64,000 nucleotides of DNA, taken from Ganoderma boninense (lineage: Eukaryota; Basidiomycota; Agaricomycetes; Polyporales; Polyporaceae). The stretch covers positions 667,967 to 731,966 of the forward strand of contig CM035315.1 in assembly GCA_002900995.3 (NCBI GenBank), in the 5' to 3' direction. The stretch's first letter is position 1, and each line of letters starts with the position of its first letter. Position numbers and translations under genes: made by a program. Positions 34,842 to 47,113 of the stretch are shown here, piece after piece. The notes under the pieces are model-generated. The model did not search any database. It was not told the origin of the DNA and worked only from the letters and a program-made list of their open reading frames with translations.

Positions 34842-36906
34842 TTAAGGGGCTTCTGCTTCTCCCCACACCTCGCGCGCCACGTCGCGCACAAGCGCGAGCT
34901 TCTTGACCATGTCCTGTCCGCAAAAGGGAGGGAGAAAGAAGAGGGAGAAAAGGGGTGAGTTAGAGTTCGCGAGTGACGCCACGGGATGGGATAACCTAAA
35001 CACCGAACAGAGTTGGGAGAAGCATGAGCGCACCTCGCGAGAGACCCAGCCGAACCCGCGCGAGTGGGACGCGAAGCCGCATTGCGGGCTGATAGAGAGC
35101 CTAAATACCGTGACCGCCAACGTCAAACAAGCGGTGCCGATACCGAATACCGGCCGTCACCATGACGTGCGCTGGGGAACGAGAAGGGTATATGCGTGTA
35201 CGCACTGGGCTAGCGCCTCGTCCGCTGGGCGCGGGTCGTCCCCGTGCGCGATGGCGTCCGCGGCTTGCATGATGCGTTCGCGAAGTGATGTTGGGTCCTC
35301 GAGCTAAGTAAGACATCAGGAGAGCGTAAGGTGATCGCGGTCATGGGGGCTCAGAGGTGGAGGGAGGTAGCATACGCATACCTCTCGCGTCTTGGTGGAG
35401 ACGAGGCCGAGCACAACCCTCTTATTGCGGGGAAGGTGTCGTAGAGGTCCGAACCCTCCTGCTCTCTCCGAGTCGTATTCGAGCTGAGATCGCGGTCCAT
35501 GAATGAGGATAGATGATGAACCGCAAATATGCAGGGGACGTACATAGAAGCAGTCGAAGTCCGAGCCGGTGAATAACCGCTCGGCTATCCAGTCGTACGG
35601 CCCTTGCGTAAAAGGCGTGGCGTCAGGCTGGTACGCGACTGGGTGAGCGAGTCTCAGTGCATTCCATCACAGAATGAACACGCACCTTGATGTTGCCGCG
35701 ACAGATGTGCAGTCCGATAACCATGTCCTCCGGTTTTGCGCGGAGACAGTCGTTGTACAGGGCGATATATGTGTCGAGGAGGCGCCGTGGCTCGACCCCA
35801 GCTTGTGTCATCTGCGCTCGATACGTTTCGTCGCAGAAGCAGCTGAATATCGGGTCGTCCATATGTATTCTCCCTGCGCAAAGAATACTTTTTAAGTCCG
35901 ATTCGCCGTGAAAATATTTCTCGCAGAATACGATACGTACGACAACCGCGGCTGTAGAGGTCTTGAATCTCTTCTCTATAGATCCTCGCCAAGTCTGCGA
36001 AATATTCGGCTAACCACCGGTTAGAGAGGGCGTAGGATGTGGCGGGAGCGGAAGCTGGATGCTCACCATCACTGGTGTATGCAGAGGACTCGTAGGCGTA
36101 CGATCCGTGACGGAAATGCAGCCATTCGGGCGCACACATGGTTACTTTCAGTTTACTGATATCCTGGAGTCATTGCGGCAGTTAGTGGCGGTACATGAAA
36201 CGGACGGTTCAGGGCGGCACCTCGGGACCAAGGATGCTCTTGACAAAGTCAAAATCGTCCGCATACAAGGGCTCGGGCCTGCGTAGTTTGTCCTACAGAA
36301 ACGGCACGGAGATGATCACACTCAGCCATCTTCCACCATGACGTCAACGACGAACTCACCACCGTGATTAATGTAGAAGGCAGGGTCTTCACGAATGTAA
36401 ACGACTATCGCAATCCACAGAATCAGCGTTGGGGCACGGGCCGCAAAACCACAAACAAACAACCCGACCTGGAAATAATGTTCTGGCGCTACAAAGCAGC
36501 GCCCCATACATCATCATCAGCAACAACGAACATGGCCAGCAAAACGGCGCCCTCGAGACGACCCACGCGTCCGCATCGCCCTCATGCCCCCCAGCTTCTC
36601 GAACACGCCTTCGTAGAACAGGCCTCTGCGAGATGATAATGCAGTACTGAGTGTTCCGCCCGCAGTCCGGGATCCGCTGCCCAATTCTCGTAGAGATAAG
36701 TGGACGCACCTCCGGAACTCGCCATCGGTGACGACGGGCAGCCCGAGCTCGAGCTGCATGCTGACGACGTCCGCGATGCACGCGTCCTCGACCGCGCGGA
36801 GCTCCGCCGCGGTGCACTTGCCGCGCGCGAAGTCGGCGCGCTTGCGCAGGAGGGCGTCTGGCCGCTTCAGCGACCCGATGTGTTCCGCGCGGGCGGGCGA
36901 CGTCAT
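34842..36906 (-). CDS. UROD/MetE-like protein (methionine-synthase related)
   Basis: Related to cobalamin-independent methionine synthase (MetE) but shorter; such stand-alone proteins are common in fungi and their substrate is not established. Supported exons: 36906-36710, 36625 onward, one ending at GTG before 36292, 36292-36221, 36163-36067, 36009-35941, 35873-35686, 35627-35544, 35483-35382, 35303-35206, 35100-35034 and 34913-34842. The part at about 36340-36600 could not be resolved into exons. Motifs: RAEHIGSLKRP and LPVVTDGEFRR at the N-terminus, KLRRPEPLYADDFDFVKS, DDPIFSCFCDE, LHICRGN and SPQCGFASHSRGFG. H-x-C in LHICRGN and the C of QCGFAS align with the MetE zinc ligands, so metal-assisted alkyl transfer remains plausible. 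Everything outside the middle segment closes in phase. Confidence 0.85.
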
Positions 36907-37802
36907 AATGTCAATGATAGTGCCAGCTGAGTCACTGTCAGAGTATGAGTATCAGGTAGACTTAGACTGGGACTGGGGGACTTGAAGGGGGCGCGGCCTG
37001 AAGCTGAAGCGATCGAGGGAAGAGAGACGCAGAGTTGAGTTGAGGAAGCTCGCTTGGGCCCCGGGTTGATGTATGCTCGCCGGCGGGGCCATGATGCACG
37101 ATGTACGGCTCACGGCCACAGCCCCACATATCGAGCGAAGGCTAGATGACCGGGTAGGGTTAGACCTGTGCAACGTAGCGCGGCCGCCGACCACATAGTA
37201 TAGTCTTGCGATTGCCGCGTCGGGAGGGTCGAGGTGGGTCACCGGGTCGGTGAGCGTCCACGCCGGCGTCGATAAGTAAGGGAAGGCCTGGCAAGGCACG
37301 GTTGCGCTTTGTAAGTCACCGGGCTCATCGTCGTGGGCGATAGGATGCCGGGCGGGTAAACAGTGTCGGCTCTGGATCTGGGTCTGGGAGGTCATTGTGG
37401 AGTGCGATTGACTGGGCTTTTTCGAAACTCCAGGCTGGGGGCGATCGCGGACCGACGCTGCAGTACGTGGACTCGATGACATGACATCCGCCCATCGCAG
37501 ACCGAGACTTCTATATCGCATGGCGCGCGCAAGGCGTAAGCGAGAATAAATATCATGGCAAAAGAACGACGGGCCTGGTTTCGCTGAGGGACGAGTGGGA
37601 CCCCGATGAGAGCATCCCTGGTGGGGCAGGCTTCGGTGGTGCGATAGAAGAAGACCTGTCAAGAACCGAACCTTAGTTCAGACCATGTAAGTATATGCGG
37701 TCAGTAGAGGCTTCCCCAAACCTTGCGTGGTCCTTTCACCCTTCCTCGCATCTCCCACTTCGTACAAGTACACCTCCGTCTCCGTTCTCTAACCTGCAAG
37801 TC
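36907..37802. other. Intergenic, nothing recognised
   Basis: A 236-codon minus-strand frame runs through it but is compositionally random (Ser/Arg/Pro) and joins nothing. It is probably the 5' region of the MetE-like gene. Confidence 0.4.
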
Positions 37803-38551
37803 ATGCCGTCCACGAGTCGCCGCTACGCTCTGCCAGTCTCCGGAGGACAGAGATGTGGGCTTGAGGCGCTTCCGGCGAGGGGTCTTTGCCAGGAGCTTCA
37901 CGACGAGTACCTCTCCATCATGTCCGTATACCAGAAGGCGACCAAGAAGGCTGACACTCTCGAGATCCTCCTCGCAGACATCGCTCTAGAATGTTGAATG
38001 AAAAGGACTGCGTGGACCCCGACGAGTTCAAAGCGGACGGGACCATCGTCGCCAAGTACACCGAGAAGCTCCAGAGCGCAACCCGGGGAAGGAAGAAGGC
38101 CTGAAAGCGGTTCACGATCGCCGGTACGCCGTCGCATGACTGAATTCACCGCTTACTACGGCTCAGTTCTGAATGATGTGCGGGTCTTCGGATGACAGTA
38201 CAGACCGCAAACATATACCCGCCCTCGAGGCGAAGCTGCCTGGCGACGTATTTTCAACGTCAGGCGAGGTCCCTGGAGTGTGTTGGGACGACTGGGTGGA
38301 CGGACTTGGAGGGGCTGCAAGCGACTACAGAGACAGCCGCGACTCATGGTCTGCCGATCCCGGATGCCAGGCGCATTCCAACGGTGTTGATGATGGTGCT
38401 GAACGCGAAGCTGGAGGTTTGCGCCGAAAAGAACGCCATATACCGCGACCAGGTCCGGTGGGGGCTCCAGCACCATGCGACAAGGGGTCCTGGGGTAGAG
38501 CGTGGCCCCTTCCCGACGGACGACAAGCAGCGGTTCCCGTACTTTGTGTGA
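37803..38551 (+). pseudogene. Decayed gene, possible relative of the coiled-coil protein
   Basis: A frame beginning MPSTSRRYALPVSGGQRCGL continues with LCQELHDEYLSIMSVYQKAT and KKADTLEILLADIALEC, then stops. One base later another frame carries LNEKDCVDPDEFKADGTIV and AKYTEKLQSATRGRKKA, then stops. A third region at about 38290-38480 reads PTVLMMVLNAKLEVCAEKNA and IYRDQV. All three look like ordinary helical protein in sequence, but at least two frame changes or unusual introns are needed. The C-x10-C and C..H..Y....Y pattern with helices resembles the start of the 23371-24801 protein. The relationship is tentative. Confidence 0.4.
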
Positions 38552-40557
38552 CTTGCATTTCAACAGCCGTACTTGGAGGTGAGGTAGGAGAACGATCGGT
38601 TGATAAACAGTGCCTTGACAGGCTCATCAAGGTGCCCTTGTTACGGTTCAAGACAATGCTGTGCGGGGGTTGGATCGTTGCAATGTTGTTCAGTCTCTTC
38701 AGTATCGAACACTCCAAGAATGATGTGGTGTGAGCTCACCAAGGTTCGTGTTCTCTCGTACGGACTCGTGCCAGATCCAATGCAGACGGACTTGGATCGA
38801 TGACGTTCAGAAATCCCGGGGTGATCGTAGACAGAGGAAAGAGGAACGTCCATGCCAATATAAAATCAAAGGGGAATAGATCTTCTAAGTACTGGACAAG
38901 TGCAGGTGAAAGCGACTCGCTGCTGGCCAAGTTGAAGTGGGAGGCGGAGTGCCACTGCTTAGTTTCTTGGCGCTTAATACCGGACCGGGCTGCCGCGAGA
39001 AAGGTTTTAGCGCTTAGATTGGTACCTGGATCTGAACCACATGCACCGTAGCTTTCTCCTCCCCTTCCGCTCACGACCTACTTATGGCCAGCCATGGCCT
39101 GGTTAATTGGTCTCTTACGCTCACTGAACCGCTCCGAATTTAATATTGTTTGTTGAATGTCCCGTAGGAGGACCCATACCAGCTTCCGCCAGCCATGCCA
39201 CTGCCAGGCACTGGCAGCCTGGGCCCGCGGCCCCGACAGCACGTTCGTCTCCGCCGCAACTGGTGAGCACTACTGTACTATCAGCGGACGTCTAGTACTT
39301 CGCTAATGCACCATTTCAGATGAAGGCATTACATCATGTGACAGCTACCCCCAACCACCTACTGAACTTGAAGTATTTATATTTTCTGACCCTACAGACT
39401 CGGAGCGGACCACGATGGACTCCGCGCCTCCCCTCATTCAAGTTCCAGCTCCGGGCTTCCTTTGCTCGGTTTTACAAACCCCTACGATTGACATGGGTCC
39501 GAAGAACACTCCACAACTTGTATATCAATGCTGACGCCGCTGGGGCCGGTAAGTGTGCTGCCTTCAATTTCTTCGTCGCCGGCTACTTATTTTATTTTAT
39601 GGGGTGATTCGGCCTACTTATTGTCTTCCATAGCAATGTCTATAGTTGTGAACTCATCCGCGCATTCATCTGAGATTGTCGTTCGAGGAGTAGATATTTT
39701 TCTTTACCATTAGCGGCGGATTGTGCAGATCGGAGCTCGGTGCTGGCGGGATGAAGGTGACAGCAACGACAGGCTTCCTTCGTGGACTGTGCCCCGGCGC
39801 ACCAAGTCAGATTTCACGGGCAGGCTTTTCGTCGATGACTGTCGTGCACAGTGTTCTGATCGCGGCCGAGCATGCGAGCCTTCGTTATTGTTGGCTCGCC
39901 CGTTGACCCTTGCTCAATAGACCAAGAGAAGAGTGGATTTCTATTTTTCAATATATCAGGACGGTCCACTCGCACACGAAGCAATGGGTGACAATCTCAC
40001 CAGTCAAGCCTCCGAAATCCATAAGCGCGTGGATGCCAAACCTTCTGCGATTCCTGTCAACACTGATTTCCATTGTCCAGGTCCCCAGATCCGTCAGATT
40101 TGCTCTCCCGGGATCTCAGCGCTGTCAGCGTCGCGAACAAGGCCACCCACGATGCCAAGTCTAGCAGGTCCGTGGTCTACCTGTCCCACGAGGCCCTGGA
40201 TTCTAAATTTCTACCGCAATCTCTGAGTACTTTTCGCTACGCTGCCTATTGCACCTCGCGGTGCTAGGCTGCCTCCCGCGTCGCCGATGTACGCAATCGC
40301 AATGCAAAACAGAGGGTAAGTCATTTCATACCTTTCGTAACATCAAATACATTTATGTTTCAAGTTCGCTCGAATCACGTCCTATACTGCTTATACAACT
40401 GTTAAGCAGTATTCTCTGAGGACCCGGAAGACAATAAAAGCGAGAATTTACACGCAGGCGAGGTGATACAGGACAGCTCGACGGAAGGGCCACTGGCAGA
40501 CAGAACAAAGTTGCAAGATCCATCTATCTAGGCTGCTACGTGGCGCTGCCGCCCCCT
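38552..40557. other. Gene-poor DNA before the zinc-cluster group
   Basis: No supported gene. A plus-strand piece at about 40118-40145 reads CQRREQGHPRC, reminiscent of the zinc-cluster core of the neighbouring paralogs, but it has no intact surroundings. Confidence 0.35.
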
Positions 40558-41537
40558 CTAGATGTTGTTGCCTCCGTAGTGCCCTGAAACGCCGTCATAG
40601 AAAATGCCCGAAGGCACAGACGGCGGAATGTGCCATGCAGATGGACTCACGGGAGGTGCCACTGGCCGAGCCACTGGCGGGAGCATGAAAGATGTCCCCG
40701 CTTGCTGACTGCCCAATTGCACAGGAGAGGGTTCGCGGCGGAGCCCTGCCGTTTCATCATGAGTCCTCGATGGCATGTACTCGCCATCTCCGCCCCGCCT
40801 ACCAGCAGCCTCCGAGTCGAGGCGCCTTGTGCGCCGCCCCCCTTTGGTAGGGAGATACAAACAATGCGCCTCGATGCCGCGCATCTTGCAGCGGCGACAT
40901 GGGTGGCCTTGATCACATTTCTTGTGAGAGTCGCTGCAAGGAGTGCACTGCTCATGGTGCGCAGCGCACTGACTTAGTAGGTGATCATAGGCGAGGCGCG
41001 ACACCACGCACCGCGACCTTGAGACGTCTCCCGGTGGCTCGGGGCTGCCTCCCCGTTCGACTGCCTCGTCCCATCTCGGTCGCGGCATCCCCAGCGCCAT
41101 CAGCCCCGGGCATGCCAGGGAGCCACGGCATAGACTCAGACTCGCGTGCCACATATTCAGTGCCAGGACGACCGGATGATTCTCCCGAGGGCAGCGAATC
41201 TGGACACTGCTGCATCAGTTGAAGTTCTGCAAGGTAGAAGATGAATGGGGATAGCGATGTCTGGCTCTGCAGTGCAAAATGGTTACTCACTGCTCAGGTG
41301 GCGTTCGGACATGCCAGTGGCCTGCGGCATGGTCTCGAATGTGCAGGTGCCCATGATCGGAAAGCCATTGGGTGGAAGTGGCGACGAGGCATCGACGACA
41401 GGGGATAGGGGAGGGAAATCGACATAGTCGAGTGCATTGACAAACATATGCTGAGCTCCTTGAGGAGTGTCGAGAGAAACTATAGGCGGCGAGTAATGAG
41501 CAAAAGGGGCCTGGAATGGAGAGCCGTGGTAGTTCAT
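40558..41537 (-). CDS. Small Zn2Cys6 (Gal4-type) protein, paralog 1
   Basis: Three exons, 41537-41291, 41226-41012 and 40947-40558, give 283 residues with closed phases. The zinc cluster is CTPCSDSHKKCDQGHPCRRC plus a final C eight residues on: C-x2-C-x6-C-x5-C-x2-C-x8-C, all ligands present, followed by a basic KGGRRTRR linker. Exon 3 starts exactly on the first cysteine. The cluster is preceded by a basic end to exon 2 (GRRLKVA). The rest is Pro/Ser-rich, ending PSGIFYDGVSGHYGG. There is no fungal-specific transcription-factor middle domain, so it is far smaller than classical Gal4-type regulators. It is probably a nuclear DNA-binding protein; the target is unknown. It shares its exon plan and the SDxHKxCDQGHPC core with paralogs 2 and 3. 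Confidence 0.85.
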
Positions 41538-41743
41538 GGTGCTGAGCTCGGTGGTGAGACAAAACCTGAGGTTGAATAGGCTGTTATACAGGCAGCTAGG
41601 GTTCGAGCTGTCGGAAGAAGCATGCTGCGCAGATGCAGCCCGCCAATGGTTTTATAGCCAATCCGACGTCCCTAGCTCTGAAGCAGCACTTCTGAGGTCG
41701 GTAATAAGTAGCAGATCAAAGAACATAGGTTGATATGCTCATC

Positions 41744-41888
41744 CTGATCCGCCCATATGTCTTCGATCTGCTAATAGATCTGCTAGTCCCGGTCCATAGG
41801 TCTTCGATCTGGTAATAGATCCGCTAGTCCTGGTCCGCCCATAGGTCTTCGATCTGCTAATAGATCTGCTAGTCCTGGTCCGCCCACG
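41744..41888. repeat. Three-copy 45-bp tandem repeat
   Basis: Units starting GTCTTCGATCTGCTAATAG occur at 41759-41799 (41 nt, lacking GCCC), 41800-41844 (45 nt) and 41845-41888, with a partial unit before them. Units contain the inner palindrome-like AGATCTGCTAG. The array sits about 210-350 bp upstream of the start codon of the zinc-cluster paralog 1 gene, that is, in its promoter region. Confidence 0.9.
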
Positions 41889-43277
41889 CCACACCACGTG
41901 AAATGCGCCTGCACGGCGTGCAAGGGCGGATACCTGCGGATACCTATAGCTGTAAAATGACCGTGAATGGTCTCCTGTCTCAACCATATTCCGGACCTGA
42001 ATTTTTGGTAAGTGCCGCATAGGTCGACATAACAAATCGCACTTACTCGGTCAACGGATCAATAAGGTTGTATTATCCTTATGTTAATGAGCGCCTTTGA
42101 GAATTCAGGTCCGGGACATGGGCGCGACAGGAGACCAGTCCCGGTGCTTTTACAGACGTATCCCGGCCAGCGGTACCCGCCATTGTCCGCCGCCGTTGGT
42201 CGCGATACAACCGAATTGAGTGTCCTCGCCCTGGGCTTCCTTGAAGGTGCTGGTCATCAATGGACTGCAGCTGAAAGAGCCGTCAGTTCCACATGCTACT
42301 ATCATCGATGCAGTTTCTAAGTATGTCGCGTTAATGAAAACCGGCGCTAGTACTAGCGCTCTGGAGAACAATCGCCAGTCTCGAGCTCTTTTCGGGCCCA
42401 TGGCCATTTTCTCGGCTCAGCTCCGACTCCCGAGAACTTGAGCATGCCCAAGATGGAGCTGCTTCCTCACTTTCCTACTTCGATCCAGGGTCTGAAACAT
42501 GAACAGCATCAGGGATGCTTCCTGATGCCGCACGCTTGGCATTTTTCCTATAGTACTCCCGCCATCATCATGATCATGGAACCACATTATAATTTCGCCG
42601 CTCTGCCATGTTATTGTGCGCTAGGGACACTGTCGCCACAGTGATTTTGAAATTATAGATGCGGCAGTCTGCAGTACTAGCCTTTGTTCATGCACTCGTG
42701 CGCTGTCCAGAATGCCGTCGTGCGGAGTTCAGTGGACGGACCCGCCACGGAGACGAATTATGTGACGTTAACTCTCGCGAGAGAGCGGAGATTGACTCCG
42801 ACGCGGCGACACCCTGGAGTTCTCGTGGAGCGCTCTTCCCGTACGATACGTACCTTTGCTTCCCTTACTCATGCTGCGTAGCAATACACTCCTTTGCTCT
42901 CCAGGTTAGCTATTGTTACGTATCATCGTTCTTTCTTCCGAACGCTGAGCAATACACCCCTTTGATCTCCAGTCCTCGCCAGCCGCTCGAAGCTTATCCG
43001 CCGGCCGAGGCATGAATACGAGTATAACGTATAGACAAAAGCAGGACCGTGTCGGTGTAGCAGACGGCAATGGGAGCCTCAAGGATACAGCGAGACTGAA
43101 GAGCGTACCGCTCCCGACATGCGGGAGAATCTCTGGCCCTGCGCGTACAGCGACGATGGGTGCAACGTTCAAGACCGACAAACCGAAGGATTTAATTCAA
43201 GACGAGTCCTCGATGCCCGTGAAGGTCGTGAAGGGGGGGCGAATCCTTCTCAGAAGACACCCCGCCCTGCGTCTTCC
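41889..43277. other. Gene-poor spacer between zinc-cluster paralogs 1 and 2
   Basis: Short frames only, with no family resemblance and no clear element ends. Confidence 0.4.
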
Positions 43278-44061
43278 CTAATGATGGTTCCTGCCTATAT
43301 CAGCGGCGATCGAAGACATGGATCCATGATGACGCTCGCCGTCCGGAGGCGTGCCGCACGTCTTCCTGGGGCGGCGCCCGCCTTTGGTGGAAGGATATAC
43401 GCACGACGCGGCTATCCCGCGCTTCGTGCATCGCCCGCACGGATGACCTTGGTCGCACGTCTTGTGCGCGTCGCTGCAAGAGGAGCACTATACGCACGGG
43501 CATCCCGGGCCAGCGGAAGCATGAGCGCGGAGCATCGACGGACGGTTCACGGCCACTCACCGCGACTTTGGACCGCATCTTGTGCGGCTTTCTGGCCGGA
43601 TGGTTCCAGACTTGCGTTCCGGCGGCGGCCGTCGGATTCAGTCCGCCTTCCCGAGCTTCGACGTCTCGAGATGGCACGTGGATCGTTTGGACCCGATCGT
43701 CCACAACGGTCGTTGGTCCCGGGACGTGGTTGGCCGGATCGTTGGGTTCAAGCGGTGCTTCAAGCCGACGCATCAGGCCTGTAACGAAGTCAGCGGCGCA
43801 CTGAATGAATGTGGATGAAGTTGGGCGCGACGCACTCGAGTAGTGGTCGATATGCATGATCACGAACGGACCATTGTTCGGGGCGGCGAGAGGGTTAGGA
43901 TAGCCGAGCGATCCAGTGTTAACGTTCATCGGGAACATGGCGGGGAAGTGTCCGTACGCCGTGTTGTACAAGGAGGTACCGTCGAGGGCAGTGTCCGCCA
44001 TGGACGGACAGTACGGGTGGTCGAGGCCATCGAAAAGGTGGTACGAAGAGTCTTGGTTCAT
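43278..44061 (-). CDS. Small Zn2Cys6 protein, paralog 2
   Basis: Exons 44061-43836, 43778-43561 and 43487-43278 give 217 residues with closed phases. The cluster is CSSCSDAHKTCDQGHPCGRC and then C eight residues on, all six ligands present, followed by a KGGRRPRK linker and a short tail ending GRNHH. Exon 1 ends in NNGPFVIMHIDHYSS just before a phase-1 intron, the same position as FVTMPMSYYLG in paralog 3 and VVVMPVSHYL in paralog 4. Exon 2 ends in basic KMRSKVA, and exon 3 begins on the first cysteine. A decayed copy of its exon 1 is visible near 48.6 kb. Likely a nuclear DNA-binding protein without the usual regulatory middle domain. Confidence 0.82.
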
Positions 44062-47000
44062 CGTGGACTGGGCGTGTGGTGAAGCTAATGGTGCTCGAGG
44101 GACCCCATGTTCAATCTGCAAGTAAATTTTCACTGGGAGATGGATACAGTCGCCGTCCACGGCGTCCAATGTTGACCTCAGCACGGAATTGATTATGAGG
44201 GAGGGCATTCCCAGGCACCGGGAGGAGTTTGGCACCGTCAATTCGGAGCATTCGGGACCCAAGCGTCTCGTATGCTTGTAGTCAAAGTTCTGGGGGATGG
44301 TAACTTATTCTTGCAGAACGCCACATTCGAATCACCACCGCAGAAGTGTGGATCTCTCGGAGAAGATTGCCTTGTATGTTCCCGTTGTGCTCATGAAGCG
44401 TTGGCGGGCATGGGTATAGATACTGTTGTTACACTGCCATTAGCTTTGAAAGAAGACAGGAATATATTGCCCGCACCTTCCACAGATCCTGAACGCATCG
44501 CAGGGCGCTCCGCGACTCGGTTTGGTACGAGACACTCTCGACTGGGCCCGAGCGGCATTGGGATTGCCTTGCTGAGAGGCCGCTCTGACTCGACCCGCCT
44601 GCCGATTCGAAATTTCTGGTCAGTTATCCCCGCCCGTTCAACCATGTGGATACCCACGAGACGCATTGTGGATACAACTTGAAGCAACTTCGCTTCGACA
44701 CGATAGTGGCTGCGGTAGTCGGCACCTTCGTGTTTGCCGTGCTGAACGGGCGTACGATATTGTGCCGCCCAGTCCGGAAAGGTAAGCATCCCAGTGACGT
44801 CATCCAGTGGGATCCAGACTGCTCTGATCCCAAAGATTCTCTCTGGCCTGCCCGCGAAGACGGTCGCCGTGCTTCCATACCACGAAGAATCAATGTTGAA
44901 ACGGATGGACTGGATAGGCCAGCGACAATTTCCTGCCAATGAGCTGTTGTGCCCCGCATTAATTTACTATTTATTGCAGTCGCGGCCTTTTCGTCGTTCT
45001 CGGTTATGCGCAACCCTTGGATCGTGACAAGTGTGTGTAGAGGTTTAGATGTTTCAACAGGGTAGTATCAGCATCCAATTGTAAAAAGCAAGACTCCTCA
45101 TTATCAGTCAAGATCCAGTTGAGCTTCCTGAGGACTGGAGTCTCCTTGAGCTCGCAATGCGCGGCGAGCGAGTAGGTCGAAAGCGGCGGCGGGAGGCGAA
45201 AGGGAAAGGCGCCCCGGCGACCGCTTTCTGTCCGACCATAGATCTAGACTACTTACGCACTGCCGCCACGCTCGTGCCTCGCCTACCTGCTGTGCTGACA
45301 TCCAACGAGGCAAATATCAACTAAGTATGGTTTGTTCCTCGATAAAGGGACGTTATGCTATATTAAGCACACTCGGAGCTACTCACCGATAAGCAGCCGT
45401 GGGTATTTGGTTGCCCCCATCCTCCGAGTCGTTACTCGGCATCCACTTTTAAGTTACCGCTGGTAGGTCAGACGGATCCTTCTTTTTGCCGCAATTTTAG
45501 TGCCAGTTTTCTTATTCAGGGTCTTTCAGGGTCTGGTATTCTCAAGAAAGCGGGACGCCCGTCCAGACGCATTGCGGCGATGTTCAAGAGTCGAGTCGAA
45601 GGGCGTCAAGAAGATGTGTCTGAGTACTCGGTGACTGGTACTACCTGATTCTATGCAGTCAGACTCGGATAGCTCATTTCGCCGCCCCCGCCATCCCACG
45701 ATCAACATTGACAGGGTATAGACGCGTTCTAACCCGCAGGCTGTTGGATGAGGTCATGCGATTCGGGACAGCGACGTCCGGCAATCAGGACCGAGCCCAC
45801 TGCCCATACCCCGTTGTCCCCGATTTAGCCCCGTCTCTGCGGAACGTGCATCGTCGCGTCGGCGATATGTACAGCAACACGTGGAATACTACCCGAGACA
45901 TACCACACACAACCAATCTCCTGGATAAACACACAAATATACATCGTGGGTCCGACAAGAGCTGGCGGGTCGAAAGTTATGCGTTACCACCGCGCAGGCT
46001 GAAACAGCGGCTCGTCGGGACACAGACAGTTCGCTTCCGAGGTCTGCATTGGCACCGCTCCGGACTGTCCTGTTACTTGTGCTGTGGGCTCACCTAGCCT
46101 CGCCCAGGTCATTTTGAGCTAACGCAAGGGGCGGGGGGGATCGCGCGAGCCGCATTTAGGGTATCGAAGCCTGCAGCCTGTCTTATCCTCAGCGCCATGA
46201 ACGGCCGTAGGGGCTTCCTAGATGCCACCTTCTACTTACTAGGCAGCAAGGCTGTCAGATGTATGATCCTGCCTTCATCATCCAACCGCAAACCCTATCT
46301 TTGAGTTTGCCATGTTCTCCGAGCATCATGCATCACGGTCCGCCCGGTGATCACGTCCCAGACTGCTGTGTCCAGTCCTCATGTTTGCAGTGCTTGCTTT
46401 CATCTTGTCCCGCATTGTAATAGCCAGTGCCCATCATCTCACTGCTTGCTTTCGTCTCCGGCATTGTCCTTACCACCTTTGTCTTCTAGTCGCGAGCATA
46501 TTCGTTGCCCGATTAGCGTTGCTGTCGCCGACTCGGAGGCTGACGAACATGCACATCAAATATCAATGTAGCCCTGGCCCTTCGTGGCGGCATGGAGCAG
46601 ACCTGCTGTTAAGTAGTGCCTGTCCGCGCAATTATGCTGAGCGCCGAACCCGGCGACAGGGCGGGGCTAAGGTTACAACGTGCAACTCTCTCTCAGGCTG
46701 TCTTCCCAGATGTCTGGGTCCTTTCTACCGACATTTTCCGCACGTAAGCCAGTAATTCTGTATTTGAACGTTGTACCATTCTTCTACACTGCTCAATCGC
46801 TTGAGATACTCCAAGATTAGTATTTCGGGCCCGTCGCTTGAATTCCACTGCAGGGACTAGAGTTAGAAGACCTCTCACTGAGGACGGTATTACGGGACAC
46901 CCTTTGAAAATATATAGCACAATGGTATTCATTTGGAACCCGGAGACAGCAACATAGCGAGCATATACAGGTATCATATCGCTCCACAGTACGAGAAACG

Positions 47001-47113
47001 TAGGCTTGGCAATTTAGGGAGGCGCGAGGGGGCTTACAGAACAGAGACGAGCATGCAGACAGGATCAGACACATCTCTACACCTTTCAAGTTGGAAGGCC
47101 ATCTACGCACTCC
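44062..47113. other. 3-kb gene-poor spacer
   Basis: No supported gene or element boundary. Frames are short and the codon composition is unlike the flanking genes. Base composition is less GC-rich than in the genes. Confidence 0.4.

Noticed and set aside
36952..37662. 236-codon minus-strand frame
   Set aside because: No family resemblance; composition looks random. It lies in the expected 5' region of the MetE-like gene.
40118..40145. Plus-strand CQRREQGHPRC resembling the zinc-cluster core DQGHPC
   Set aside because: Only about ten residues match, the first two cysteines are misplaced and the neighbouring exons are not recognisable. A chance match or very old relic cannot be separated by eye.
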